Notes under the pieces: generated by a model | What the model saw: the letters and a program-made list of their open reading frames with translations, nothing else | Databases searched by the model: none | What the model was told of the DNA's origin: nothing | Assembly (NCBI RefSeq): GCF_900107685.1 | Contig: NZ_FNRQ01000014.1 | Span: 1 to 64,000 of the forward strand | Origin: Paraburkholderia sartisoli | Lineage (GTDB): Bacteria; Pseudomonadota; Gammaproteobacteria; Burkholderiales; Burkholderiaceae | Direction of reading: 5' to 3' | DNA: 64,000 bases | Made by a program: the position numbers and the translations under genes | Shown here: positions 26,854 through 34,558 of the stretch, in pieces | Layout of the letters: every line of letters begins with the position of its first letter | Numbering within the stretch: the stretch's first letter is position 1

Positions 26854-27771
26854 ATGTTGAAGCAGCGCACAATCAAATCGATCGTCAAGACGGTCGGCAT
26901 CGGCTTGCATTCGGGCCGCAAGGTCGACCTGACGCTTCGTCCGGCGGGTCCGGACACGGGCATCGTGTTCACGCGCGTGGATCTGGCCACGCCGGTTGAG
27001 ATTCCTGCGCAGGCCATGGCGATCGGCGATACGCGTCTCGCTTCGGTGTTGCAGAAAGACGGCGCGCGGGTCTCGACGATCGAGCACCTGATGTCGGCGT
27101 GTGCGGGTCTCGGCATCGACAACCTGTACGTCGACGTCACGGCCGAGGAAATCCCGATCATGGACGGCAGCGCGGCTTCGTTCGTGTTCCTGATCCAGTC
27201 GGCGGGCGTCGAAGAGCAGAACGCCGCCAAGAAATTCATCAAGGTCACGAAGCCGGTCGAAATCCGCGACGGTGACAAATTCGCCCGTCTGGAGCCGTTT
27301 TTTGGCTTCAAATTGAAGTTTACGATCGATTTTCGTCATCCGGCGGTCGACAAGACCGGTCAGGCGCTCGAAGTCGATTTCGCGAATACGTCGTATGTGC
27401 GTGAAATCGCCCGTGCGCGCACGTTCGGTTTTGCGCACGAAGTCGAAATGATGCGTGAGCTGGGTCTGGCGCGCGGCGGCAGCATGGACAACGCGATCGT
27501 GCTCGACGAATACCGCATCCTGAACAACGATGGCCTGCGTTACGACGACGAGTTCGTGAAACACAAGATGCTCGACGCGATCGGCGACCTGTATGTGGTG
27601 GGCCATCCGTTGCTGGCTTCGTACAACGCGTACAAGTCGGGCCACGGTCTGAACAACCAGTTGCTGCGTGAATTGCTGGCGCACGAGGATTCGTACGAAA
27701 TCGTCACGTTTAACGATCCGAAGCAGGCGCCGCGCGGCTTCGCCTACGATACGCAAACGGCATTTGCCTGA
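26854..27771 (+). CDS. lpxC: UDP-3-O-acyl-N-acetylglucosamine deacetylase
   Basis: A 305-residue zinc amidase that performs the first committed step of lipid A synthesis. Zinc ligands are in the STIEHLMSA motif near residue 79 and in the KHKMLDAIGDL motif near residue 237 (His and Asp), with the general-base Glu in the first motif; the late GHGLNNQLL segment has the catalytic His. Length is standard. It ends 65 bases before a strong terminator and is convergent with the DUF721 gene. In enterics LpxC is controlled by proteolysis; nothing here shows that. Confidence 0.96.
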   Translation: MLKQRTIKSIVKTVGIGLHSGRKVDLTLRPAGPDTGIVFTRVDLATPVEIPAQAMAIGDTRLASVLQKDGARVSTIEHLMSACAGLGIDNLYVDVTAEEIPIMDGSAASFVFLIQSAGVEEQNAAKKFIKVTKPVEIRDGDKFARLEPFFGFKLKFTIDFRHPAVDKTGQALEVDFANTSYVREIARARTFGFAHEVEMMRELGLARGGSMDNAIVLDEYRILNNDGLRYDDEFVKHKMLDAIGDLYVVGHPLLASYNAYKSGHGLNNQLLRELLAHEDSYEIVTFNDPKQAPRGFAYDTQTAFA

Positions 27772-27835
27772 TTGCGGCAGGGCGGTTCAGCACCCAGCAC
27801 CGCCAGCGTGTTTGACGCAACGGGTTGCAGGAAAC

Positions 27836-27866
27836 AGGCGGTCCTTCGGGGCCGCCTATTTTTTTG
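27836..27866 (+). terminator. Intrinsic terminator of lpxC, overlapping the end of the DUF721 gene
   Basis: AGGCGG-T-CC pairs with GG-G-CCGCCT around a TTCG tetraloop (27836-27857), followed by TA and seven Ts. The 3' arm and T-run overlap the last codon and stop of the convergent gene that ends at 27856. Confidence 0.88.
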
Positions 27867-28353
27867 GCTCGCGGCTGACGCGATGCCGGGCCGCCATTCT
27901 CGCCAGCGCTTCGCGCAACGGCGAGGGCGCGAGCGTCTCGCTGAGCGCATGCAGTGCCTCGGCTCCGCGTGCCGTCATGCGCGCCTGCTTGGGCTGCGGC
28001 GGCTCTTTCACCGCTTGCGGACGCACGCGGATGCGCAGCGAATTGACGGCCCAGCCACGCTGCTGCAAATCCGCGAGCAGGCGAGGTTCAAGATGTCGCA
28101 GGCGCGCGGCGAGCGCGTTGTGCGCGGCAAAAAGCGTCAACACGCCTTCCTTGATGAAACCGGGCTCGACGCTCGTCGCCAGATAATCGGGCAGGAGCTG
28201 CTTCAGGTCGCGCTCCAGCGCGGCAATCTGCTCGACGCCGGCGCGCAGCGCGGCGAACGCATCGGTGCGCTTGAGCACTTCGGAGACGGCCTGTGGGCGG
28301 CGCGCCGCGTTCTGACTGGAAAACGGCCTTGAAAACGACGAGAAACGGCTCAT
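27856..28353 (-). CDS. DUF721 (DciA-like) protein
   Basis: A 165-residue protein with the DUF721 domain. The domain family includes DciA, the ancestral bacterial loader of the replicative helicase DnaB. The N-terminus is basic and disordered (SFSRPFSSQNAARR), followed by a KH-like domain (AAHNALAARLRHLEPRLLADL region) and a basic Pro/Gln/Lys tail. Start at 28353 (ATG) is the family N-terminus; the frame is open upstream to 28716 but extends into the intron. It lies between lpxC and secA, where enteric bacteria carry secM. A TACAAT (minus strand, 28443-28438) is a possible promoter. DciA function is inferred. Confidence 0.75.
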   Translation of the reverse strand: MSRFSSFSRPFSSQNAARRPQAVSEVLKRTDAFAALRAGVEQIAALERDLKQLLPDYLATSVEPGFIKEGVLTLFAAHNALAARLRHLEPRLLADLQQRGWAVNSLRIRVRPQAVKEPPQPKQARMTARGAEALHALSETLAPSPLREALARMAARHRVSREPKK

Positions 28354-28544
28354 ATTTTCGCGGAAGCTTTCGAGGTGAGGACGGGCGGAAAAGCGGCAGC
28401 AGAAACGACGTTGCGTGCCGCATGCCGTGATGCCCGGATTGTACCCCGAGGCTTCTGTGCCGGGCCGCCGTCGGGGGCAGCGGGCGCGCGGCCGGAGCAG
28501 GCCCTGGCCAATCCGCCATGGACACAGGCGCGGCCGGGCCTGCG

Positions 28545-28553
28545 TGCTAAAAT
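28545..28553 (+). promoter_or_regulatory. Probable secA extended -10 element, interrupted downstream by the intron
   Basis: TGCTAAAAT gives TGn-TAAAAT, an extended -10 box, on the plus strand between the divergent DUF721 gene and secA. No good -35 is placed 17 bases upstream (TGGACA at 28519 is 23 away), which extended -10 promoters tolerate. A start 6-9 bases downstream would fall at 28559-28562, almost at the intron boundary. Confidence 0.45.
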
Positions 28554-29249
28554 CCCCGATTCGGTGCGACACGCACGCTCGTGTCCGGGCCGTCCCAACG
28601 TAAGGGACATCGACTAGCAGCATCTGGAGGCGTCCATACGACGCCTCACGGGCTGTGACAGGTATACCGCGGGGCATCATGAAGGAGCGCGAGTTCCCAA
28701 GTGCAACTGCCCACAAGTGCTGTACCTCTTGTAACGAAGCGAACCCGGTGCGGATAGGTCGGGTTTCGCCATAGGCGATCTCCGTTCTGCCGTCCGTAAC
28801 GGTGATCGCATTGCTTTGACCTGATTACCGTCAGGTCCCGCCGAGTCAGCGGCTTCATCCCCGCCGACTGGGCGAGATGATGTATGCAATTCCTGCGCCG
28901 TCAATGGCAACGGATTCGCGAACCGATACGAGCGAAAGCTCGGTGTGTCATTGTTCGACCTCGCCAGCTCTTAGGCGAGGGTAGTGAACCTGCTGTACGA
29001 CCAGCAGTAGCCTAGGAAGACATGCGCCACTGGCAACGGTGGGGTGTGAAGCTCTTCTGACAATGTAGCCCCCGGATGTTTCGGGCAGGTCCTTTCCGTG
29101 AGGAATCGACTTGGAGACTCCTAGCAGCGAGGGGGTTGAGGCGCCAGGCTGGCTGATAGGGTTAACGTAAGTGAACTGCTGATAAACCTCGTTAGGATTG
29201 CAGTGCCTAAGCTGCTGTCAGGCACTAACCAAAAGGTGTGCGGTTGGAT

Positions 29250-29270
29250 AGCCCGCTCGAATCTCGGGCT
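29250..29270 (+). other. EBS1 hairpin of the group II intron (exon recognition loop)
   Basis: AGCCCG and CGGGCT form a 6-bp stem around the 9-base loop CTCGAATCT. CGAATC (29258-29263) is the exact reverse complement of the six exon bases before the proposed intron start. This is the expected form of exon-binding site 1 in domain I. Confidence 0.55.
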
Positions 29271-29608
29271 ACGTCGTTGTCAACGCCGCCGGGGAATAGG
29301 CAGAACCTAAGTCAGTCGTGTGACATGCCGGGAACGTGGTAAGCCTGTATGGTTGCCAGAGCAGTATGGCTGGCAGGCGAACCGTAAGGGACGCTGTTGA
29401 TTGTGCAGGTATGGGAGGACGGAAAAAGCGAAGGCCGGGCTGTAATGGACCGGATAGGGGTTGAGACATTACCCTACGCGAAAGCGGGCAGACTTCCGTC
29501 TGGTCTACCGTCGCAAGACGGCTGACTAGCCCTCTAGCTGGACTGGTGAATTTCGGCGTTGTCTAGCCGTATATGCATAGTCGTAGTTGAACATGCATAG
29601 ATTTTTAA

Positions 29609-29641
29609 CCCCTTGCGGGAGCAGATCGCTCCCGCAAGGGG
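29609..29641 (+). other. 14-bp perfect hairpin upstream of the maturase gene (domain IV region)
   Basis: The arms 29609-29622 and 29628-29641 pair without mismatch around AGATC. No T-run follows, so it is unlikely to be a terminator. It lies 47 bases before the maturase start and may be part of the domain IV stem system where maturases bind their own RNA. Confidence 0.5.
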
Positions 29642-29688
29642 CGATCTGTTCTCCGCTCGGGATTCACTTCTTCGAGTAGGAGAGCAGC

Positions 29689-31389
29689 ATGAAAGTATCT
29701 GGTCGAAAGACTGGATCTGCGCTTTCCCACGCGCCAGACAACTGGTACGCCGTAGATTGGCGTCGGGTTGAATGGAACGTGAGAGGGATGCAGATTCGAA
29801 TTGCGAAGGCGACGCGGGAAGGTGACTGGCGCAGGGTGAAAGCCCTGCAACGGATGCTGACCCGCACGTTGTCCGCAAAGCTGTATGCGGTACGACGTGT
29901 TACGCAGAATCAGGGTGCGCGAACGGCTGGAGTCGATCGCGAACGATGGGACTCGCCTGAACGCCGATGGGAAGCCATCGGCAGGTTGAAGCGGCGTGGG
30001 TACAAGCCTCTGCCATTAAGGAGAGTCTTTATCCCCAAGGCCAATGGGAAGGAACGCCCTCTGGGTATTCCGACCATGCGGGACAGGGCGATGCAAGCCC
30101 TGTATCTGTTGGCTTTGGAGCCGGTGTCTGAATCGATGAGCGACCCGAACTCTTATGGGTTCAGGTTAAATCGCTCGACGGCGGACGCCATGTCACAGAT
30201 TTTCGTTGCCATGTCTCAGAAGGGTTCTGCTCGCTGGGTACTGGAGGCGGACATCAAAGGCTGCTTTGACTGGATCAACCATGACTGGTTGGAAAACCAT
30301 GTCCCGATGGACAGGGAAATCCTGCGGAAATGGTTGAAAGCTGGCCTGATTTACAAGGGGCAGCTTCAGGCGACGGAGGCCGGTACGCCGCAAGGAGGGA
30401 TTATTTCTCCAACGCTGGCCAATGTGACGCTGAACGGGCTGGAACGTAAACTGATCGCGCACCTCGGTGCGAAATTCGGGATCGCGAAGGCCAGGAAGCT
30501 GAAAGTGAATGTGGTGCGATACGCGGACGACTTTGTTATCACTGGCGACTCGAAAGAGATGCTGGAGCGCGAAGTCAGGCCTTGGATAGAAGCCTTCCTT
30601 GAAGCACGGGGATTGCAACTATCGGAGGAGAAGACCCGGATCGTTCATATTGACGAAGGTTTTGATTTCCTTGGGTGGAATTTCCGGAAGTACTCGGGAA
30701 AACTGCTCATCAAGCCGAGCAGGAAGAACGTGCAAACGTTCTACCGCAAGGTGGCGGAAACGATCAGCGGTAACAAGACGGTGAAGCAGGAGGATTTGAT
30801 CCGACTGCTGGATCCGATGCTACGGGGTTGGGCGCAGTATCACAGCCCGGTGGTGGCGAAGCAGGCGTACAGCCGCATGGAGCATCTGGTTTTCCAGAGG
30901 CTCTGGTGGTGGTCCAAGCGGCGACATCCACAAAAGAGCAGCAGTTGGGTGCGACGAAAGTACTTTCACTCAATTGATGACCGGCAGTGGGTGTTCGCGG
31001 TCCGAACGGTTCGGGACGATGGCAGCTGGGGCTTGACCGAGATGTACCAACTCAGCGGTACGGTGATCAGGCGCCACAAGAAGATCAAAGGGGAATTTCA
31101 TCCTTTTGATCCGGAGTGGGAGCAATATGGCGAGCAACTGCGGCAGGCGCGTCTGTGGGACTCGATGCGCTACCGGAAACAGTGGGCGAAGCTGTACATG
31201 TCGCAAGGCGGGTTGTGCGCGCACTGCGGCTGTGCCTTGACGGATGAAACCGGCTGGCACGACCACCATCTGGAATATCGGATGCACGGCGGGTCAGATA
31301 GGCTGTTCAACAGGGTTTTGCTTCACCCGCACTGCCACCAGCAGGTACACGTTGGTAAACTTGCAGTAACTAAGCCGGTTCTGTCGTAA
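29689..31389 (+). CDS. ltrA: Group II intron reverse transcriptase/maturase with HNH endonuclease domain
   Basis: A 566-residue multifunctional intron protein. The reverse transcriptase domain shows the usual blocks, including VFIPKANGKERPLGIP, TPQGGIISP and the catalytic YADD at 278-281. Next comes the maturase (X) domain with GWAQYH. The C-terminal HNH endonuclease has Cys510-x-x-Cys513, the His-Asp-His-His run at 524-527 and a final C-x3-H pair. All domains appear intact, with no frameshift or stop. AGGAGAG precedes the ATG. It assists splicing of its RNA and would drive target-primed reverse transcription into DNA. The gene's layout resembles the chloroplast-like (CL) class; that class call is an inference. 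Confidence 0.93.
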   Translation: MKVSGRKTGSALSHAPDNWYAVDWRRVEWNVRGMQIRIAKATREGDWRRVKALQRMLTRTLSAKLYAVRRVTQNQGARTAGVDRERWDSPERRWEAIGRLKRRGYKPLPLRRVFIPKANGKERPLGIPTMRDRAMQALYLLALEPVSESMSDPNSYGFRLNRSTADAMSQIFVAMSQKGSARWVLEADIKGCFDWINHDWLENHVPMDREILRKWLKAGLIYKGQLQATEAGTPQGGIISPTLANVTLNGLERKLIAHLGAKFGIAKARKLKVNVVRYADDFVITGDSKEMLEREVRPWIEAFLEARGLQLSEEKTRIVHIDEGFDFLGWNFRKYSGKLLIKPSRKNVQTFYRKVAETISGNKTVKQEDLIRLLDPMLRGWAQYHSPVVAKQAYSRMEHLVFQRLWWWSKRRHPQKSSSWVRRKYFHSIDDRQWVFAVRTVRDDGSWGLTEMYQLSGTVIRRHKKIKGEFHPFDPEWEQYGEQLRQARLWDSMRYRKQWAKLYMSQGGLCAHCGCALTDETGWHDHHLEYRMHGGSDRLFNRVLLHPHCHQQVHVGKLAVTKPVLS

Positions 31390-31412
31390 GACAGGACTTT
31401 GTTTGTAGATTT

Positions 31413-31487
31413 GAGCCGTATGCGGGGAAACTCGCACGTACGGTTCTCGGGGGGCCCGACTTTCGCAAGAAGGTCGGGCTACCCGAC
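31413..31487 (+). ncRNA. Group II intron domains V and VI
   Basis: Domain V is the 34-nt hairpin 31413-31446, starting GAGCCGTATGCG and closing CGTACGGTTC around a GAAA-type loop, with catalytic AGC at 31414-31416. Domain VI (31447-31487) pairs CCCGACTT with AAGGTCGGG and carries the unpaired A at 31481. The last two bases AC fit the AY rule. The 3' exon begins AATTCACT at 31488. Confidence 0.88.
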
Positions 31488-31579
31488 AATTCACTCCTGG
31501 ACCTAAGCCGCCGGGGCCGCCGTTTCCGGGCTCACACACTGTGTGACCGGGCCACGGCCGCGACGCAGACACCGATCCG

Positions 31580-34387
31580 ATGACCACCGGTTTTCTACAA
31601 AAGATTTTTGGCAGCCGCAACCAGCGGCTCGTCAAGCAATATCAAAAGACCGTCGTGTCGATCAATGCGCTCGAACCGCAGATCGAGCAATTGACGGACG
31701 ATCAACTGCGCGCGAAAACCGGTGAGTTCCGACAGCGCGTCGCGAGCGGCGAATCGCTCGACAAGCTGCTGCCCGAAGCGTTCGCCGTCTGCCGCGAAGC
31801 GAGCAAACGCGTGCTGAACATGCGGCACTTCGACGTGCAGATCGTCGGCGGCATGGTCCTGCATTACGGCAAGATCGCGGAAATGCGTACCGGTGAGGGC
31901 AAGACGCTCGTCGCGACGCTGCCGGTCTACCTGAACGCGCTCTCCGGGCGCGGCGTGCATGTCGTGACGGTGAACGATTACCTTGCACAGCGCGACGCCG
32001 AATGGATGGCGCGCCTGTACAACTTCCTCGGCCTGTCGGTGGGCATCAACCTGTCGCAGATGGACCACGACGCGAAGCAGCAGGCTTACGCGTCGGACAT
32101 CACGTACGGTACGAACAACGAATTCGGCTTCGACTACCTGCGCGACAACATGGTCTATGAGACCGAGGCGCGCGTGCAGCGGGCGCTCAATTTCGCGGTC
32201 GTCGACGAAGTGGATTCGATCCTGATCGACGAAGCGCGTACGCCGCTGATCATTTCGGGCCAGGCTGAAGATCACACCGATCTCTACGTGCGCATGGACG
32301 CGCTGCCGCCGCTGCTCGAGCGTCAGATCGGCGAGGAAAAGGCCGACGGCACGGGCGTCGAAAAACCGGGTGACTACACGCTTGACGAGAAGGCACGTCA
32401 GGTGTTCCTCACCGAATCGGGCCACGAAAAGGCCGAGCGTCTGCTCGCCGAGTGGGGTCTGATTGGCGAAGGTGAAAGCCTGTACGCGGCACAGAACATC
32501 ACGCTGATGCACCATGTGTACGCGGCGTTGCGCGCGCACACGCTGTTCTTCAAGGACCAGCACTACGTCGTGCAGAACAACGAAGTCGTCATCGTCGACG
32601 AATTCACCGGCCGTCTGATGTCGGGTCGCCGCTGGTCGGACGGGCTGCACCAGGCCGTCGAGGCGAAGGAACACGTCAAGATCCAGAGCGAAAACCAGAC
32701 GCTCGCGTCGATCACGTTCCAGAACTACTTCCGCATGTACGCGAAGCTGGCCGGCATGACCGGCACGGCCGATACCGAAGCGTACGAATTCAACGAGATT
32801 TACGGGCTCGAAACGGTCGTCATTCCGACGAACCGTCCGCCGAAGCGCATCGACAAGCAGGATCAGATCTACAAGACGGCGAAGGAGCGTTACGACGCCG
32901 TCATCCGCGATATCCGCGAATGCTATGAGCGTAGCCAGCCGGTGCTGGTCGGCACGACGTCGATCGAGAATTCCGAACTGCTGTCGAATCTGCTGACCCG
33001 GGCCGGTTTGCCGCACGAAGTGCTGAACGCGAAGCAGCACGCGCGTGAAGCCGCGATCGTCGCGGAAGCCGGCCGTCCGAAGCGCGTGACGATCGCGACC
33101 AACATGGCCGGCCGCGGTACCGACATCGTGCTGGGTGGCAATGCCGAAAAGCAGGCCATGTTCCTCGAACTCGACGAATCGATTCCCGCTGACGAAAAGG
33201 CGCGCCGCATCCAGCAGCTGCACGACGAGTGGCAGGCGCTGCACGACGAAGTGAAGGCCGCGGGCGGCCTGCACATCATCGGCACCGAGCGTCACGAATC
33301 GCGCCGGATCGACAACCAGCTGCGCGGCCGTGCCGGCCGCCAGGGCGATCCGGGTTCGTCGCGCTTCTATCTGTCGCTGGACGATTCGCTGCTGCGCATT
33401 TTCGCGGGCGATCGCGTGCGCTCGATCATGGACCGTCTGAAGATGCCGGAAGGCGAGGCGATCGAAGCGGGTATCGTCACGCGGTCGATCGAATCGGCGC
33501 AGCGCAAGGTCGAAGCGCGCAACTTCGATATCCGCAAGCAGCTGCTCGAATACGACGACGTGTCGAACGACCAGCGCAAGGTGATCTATCAGCAGCGTAA
33601 CGAACTGCTGGAAGCGCACGACATTACCGAGACCATCGGCGCGATGCGTCATGGCGTGATCGCCGACATCGTCCATCAGTTCGTGCCCGCGGGCAGCATC
33701 GAAGAACAGTGGGATGTGCCTGAGTTGGAAGAAATGCTGCGCAACGAATGGCAGCTCGATCTCGCCATTCAGGAGATGATCAACGAGTCGAAGTCGATCG
33801 ACGCCGACGAAATTCTCGAAGCCGTCACCGCGGCCGCCGACGAAGCGTACGAAGGCAAGGTCGAACTCGTGGGTCGCGAATCGTTTAGCGCGTTCGAACG
33901 CTCGATCATGCTGCAGACGCTCGACCGCAGCTGGCGCGAACACCTCGCCGCGCTCGATCACCTGCGTCAGGGCATCCATCTGCGCGGCTACGCCCAGCAG
34001 AACCCGAAGCAGGAATACAAGCGCGAAGCGTTCGAACTGTTTGCCGCGATGCTCGATGCCGTGAAGCTCGAAGTGACGCGCGTCGTGATGAACGTGCAGA
34101 TCCAGTCGCCGGAGCAACTGGAAGAGGCGGCCGAGCAGTACGAAGACCAGGGCAGCCATCTCCTTGAGAACGTCGAATTCCGTCACGCCGAATTTGCGGA
34201 GGCGGGTGACGCGGCGGCGCCGGCTGCTGCCGCGGCGGCCATGATCGGCGACGCGATGAGTCACGGCCAGCACGCGTCCGGTTCGCAGCAACTGGCGGGG
34301 GATAGCGTGCCGAAGGTCGGCCGCAACGATCCGTGCCCGTGCGGCAGCGGCAAGAAGTACAAGCAGTGCCACGGCAAGATTGCCTGA
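31580..34387 (+). CDS. secA: Preprotein translocase ATPase SecA
   Basis: A 935-residue motor that pushes unfolded preproteins through SecYEG. Walker A lies in the TGEGKT segment (about 104-109), with the Walker B-like VDEVDSILIDEA segment, the preprotein cross-linking domain, NBD2 with the GRGTDIVLGGN motif, and the helical scaffold and wing domains. The C-terminal zinc motif CPCGSGKKYKQCH, which binds SecB and lipids, is complete. Length is slightly above E. coli (901). Its start lies 92 bases after the intron's 3' end, so the leader is interrupted by the intron. No SecM-like arrest peptide is seen. Confidence 0.97.
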   Translation: MTTGFLQKIFGSRNQRLVKQYQKTVVSINALEPQIEQLTDDQLRAKTGEFRQRVASGESLDKLLPEAFAVCREASKRVLNMRHFDVQIVGGMVLHYGKIAEMRTGEGKTLVATLPVYLNALSGRGVHVVTVNDYLAQRDAEWMARLYNFLGLSVGINLSQMDHDAKQQAYASDITYGTNNEFGFDYLRDNMVYETEARVQRALNFAVVDEVDSILIDEARTPLIISGQAEDHTDLYVRMDALPPLLERQIGEEKADGTGVEKPGDYTLDEKARQVFLTESGHEKAERLLAEWGLIGEGESLYAAQNITLMHHVYAALRAHTLFFKDQHYVVQNNEVVIVDEFTGRLMSGRRWSDGLHQAVEAKEHVKIQSENQTLASITFQNYFRMYAKLAGMTGTADTEAYEFNEIYGLETVVIPTNRPPKRIDKQDQIYKTAKERYDAVIRDIRECYERSQPVLVGTTSIENSELLSNLLTRAGLPHEVLNAKQHAREAAIVAEAGRPKRVTIATNMAGRGTDIVLGGNAEKQAMFLELDESIPADEKARRIQQLHDEWQALHDEVKAAGGLHIIGTERHESRRIDNQLRGRAGRQGDPGSSRFYLSLDDSLLRIFAGDRVRSIMDRLKMPEGEAIEAGIVTRSIESAQRKVEARNFDIRKQLLEYDDVSNDQRKVIYQQRNELLEAHDITETIGAMRHGVIADIVHQFVPAGSIEEQWDVPELEEMLRNEWQLDLAIQEMINESKSIDADEILEAVTAAADEAYEGKVELVGRESFSAFERSIMLQTLDRSWREHLAALDHLRQGIHLRGYAQQNPKQEYKREAFELFAAMLDAVKLEVTRVVMNVQIQSPEQLEEAAEQYEDQGSHLLENVEFRHAEFAEAGDAAAPAAAAAAMIGDAMSHGQHASGSQQLAGDSVPKVGRNDPCPCGSGKKYKQCHGKIA

Positions 34388-34558
34388 GTTGCAGGACGGT
34401 GCGTGCATCACAACCGGTGCACGCGCCGCGTCGTTTCTGCCGGTGCTTTTAGAGGCTGCTGGCTGATTCCCCGGTGGTCCGGCGCTCGTCTGGACCATTC
34501 ATGTTGATTCCCGATGCCGGCTCCACGCCAGCACGCTCATCTCCGACAGGTCGCCAAC

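Larger units (their letters stand above)
28564..31487 (+). mobile_element. Group II intron (2,924 bases) with RT/maturase/HNH gene
   Basis: A complete bacterial group II intron retroelement. The 5' end GTGCG fits the GUGYG consensus. Domain V (31413-31446) is the canonical 34-nt hairpin with the AGC triad, and domain VI has a bulged branch-point A at 31481, seven bases before an AC 3' end at 31487. The 5' exon ends in GATTCG (28558-28563), complementary to CGAATC in a hairpin loop at 29258-29263, which fits IBS1-EBS1 pairing. The maturase gene lies in the domain IV region. The element is inserted in the secA leader in the same orientation. Boundaries are inferred from these motifs, and the 5' one is less certain than the 3' one. 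Confidence 0.82.

Noticed and set aside
28439..28466. Alternative secA promoter further upstream that would give a normal-length 5' exon
   Set aside because: The only good -10-like word there (TACAAT) is on the minus strand and points to the DUF721 gene. A distant promoter cannot be excluded without transcript data.
28646..28760. Other GTG words (near 28653, 28701, 28715, 28748) as the intron 5' end
   Set aside because: Those at 28653, 28701 and 28715 do not fit GUGYG. The one near 28748 fits, but no domain I hairpin loop complements its upstream bases. The site at 28564 fits both tests.
29256..29264. GTTCGAATC-like T-loop word suggesting a tRNA remnant
   Set aside because: No other tRNA arms surround it. 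It sits in a 6-bp stem loop inside the intron and is better explained as EBS1.
31488..31579. SecM-like arrest peptide between the intron and secA
   Set aside because: Only 92 bases are available and no open frame with a signal peptide and Pro-rich end is present.
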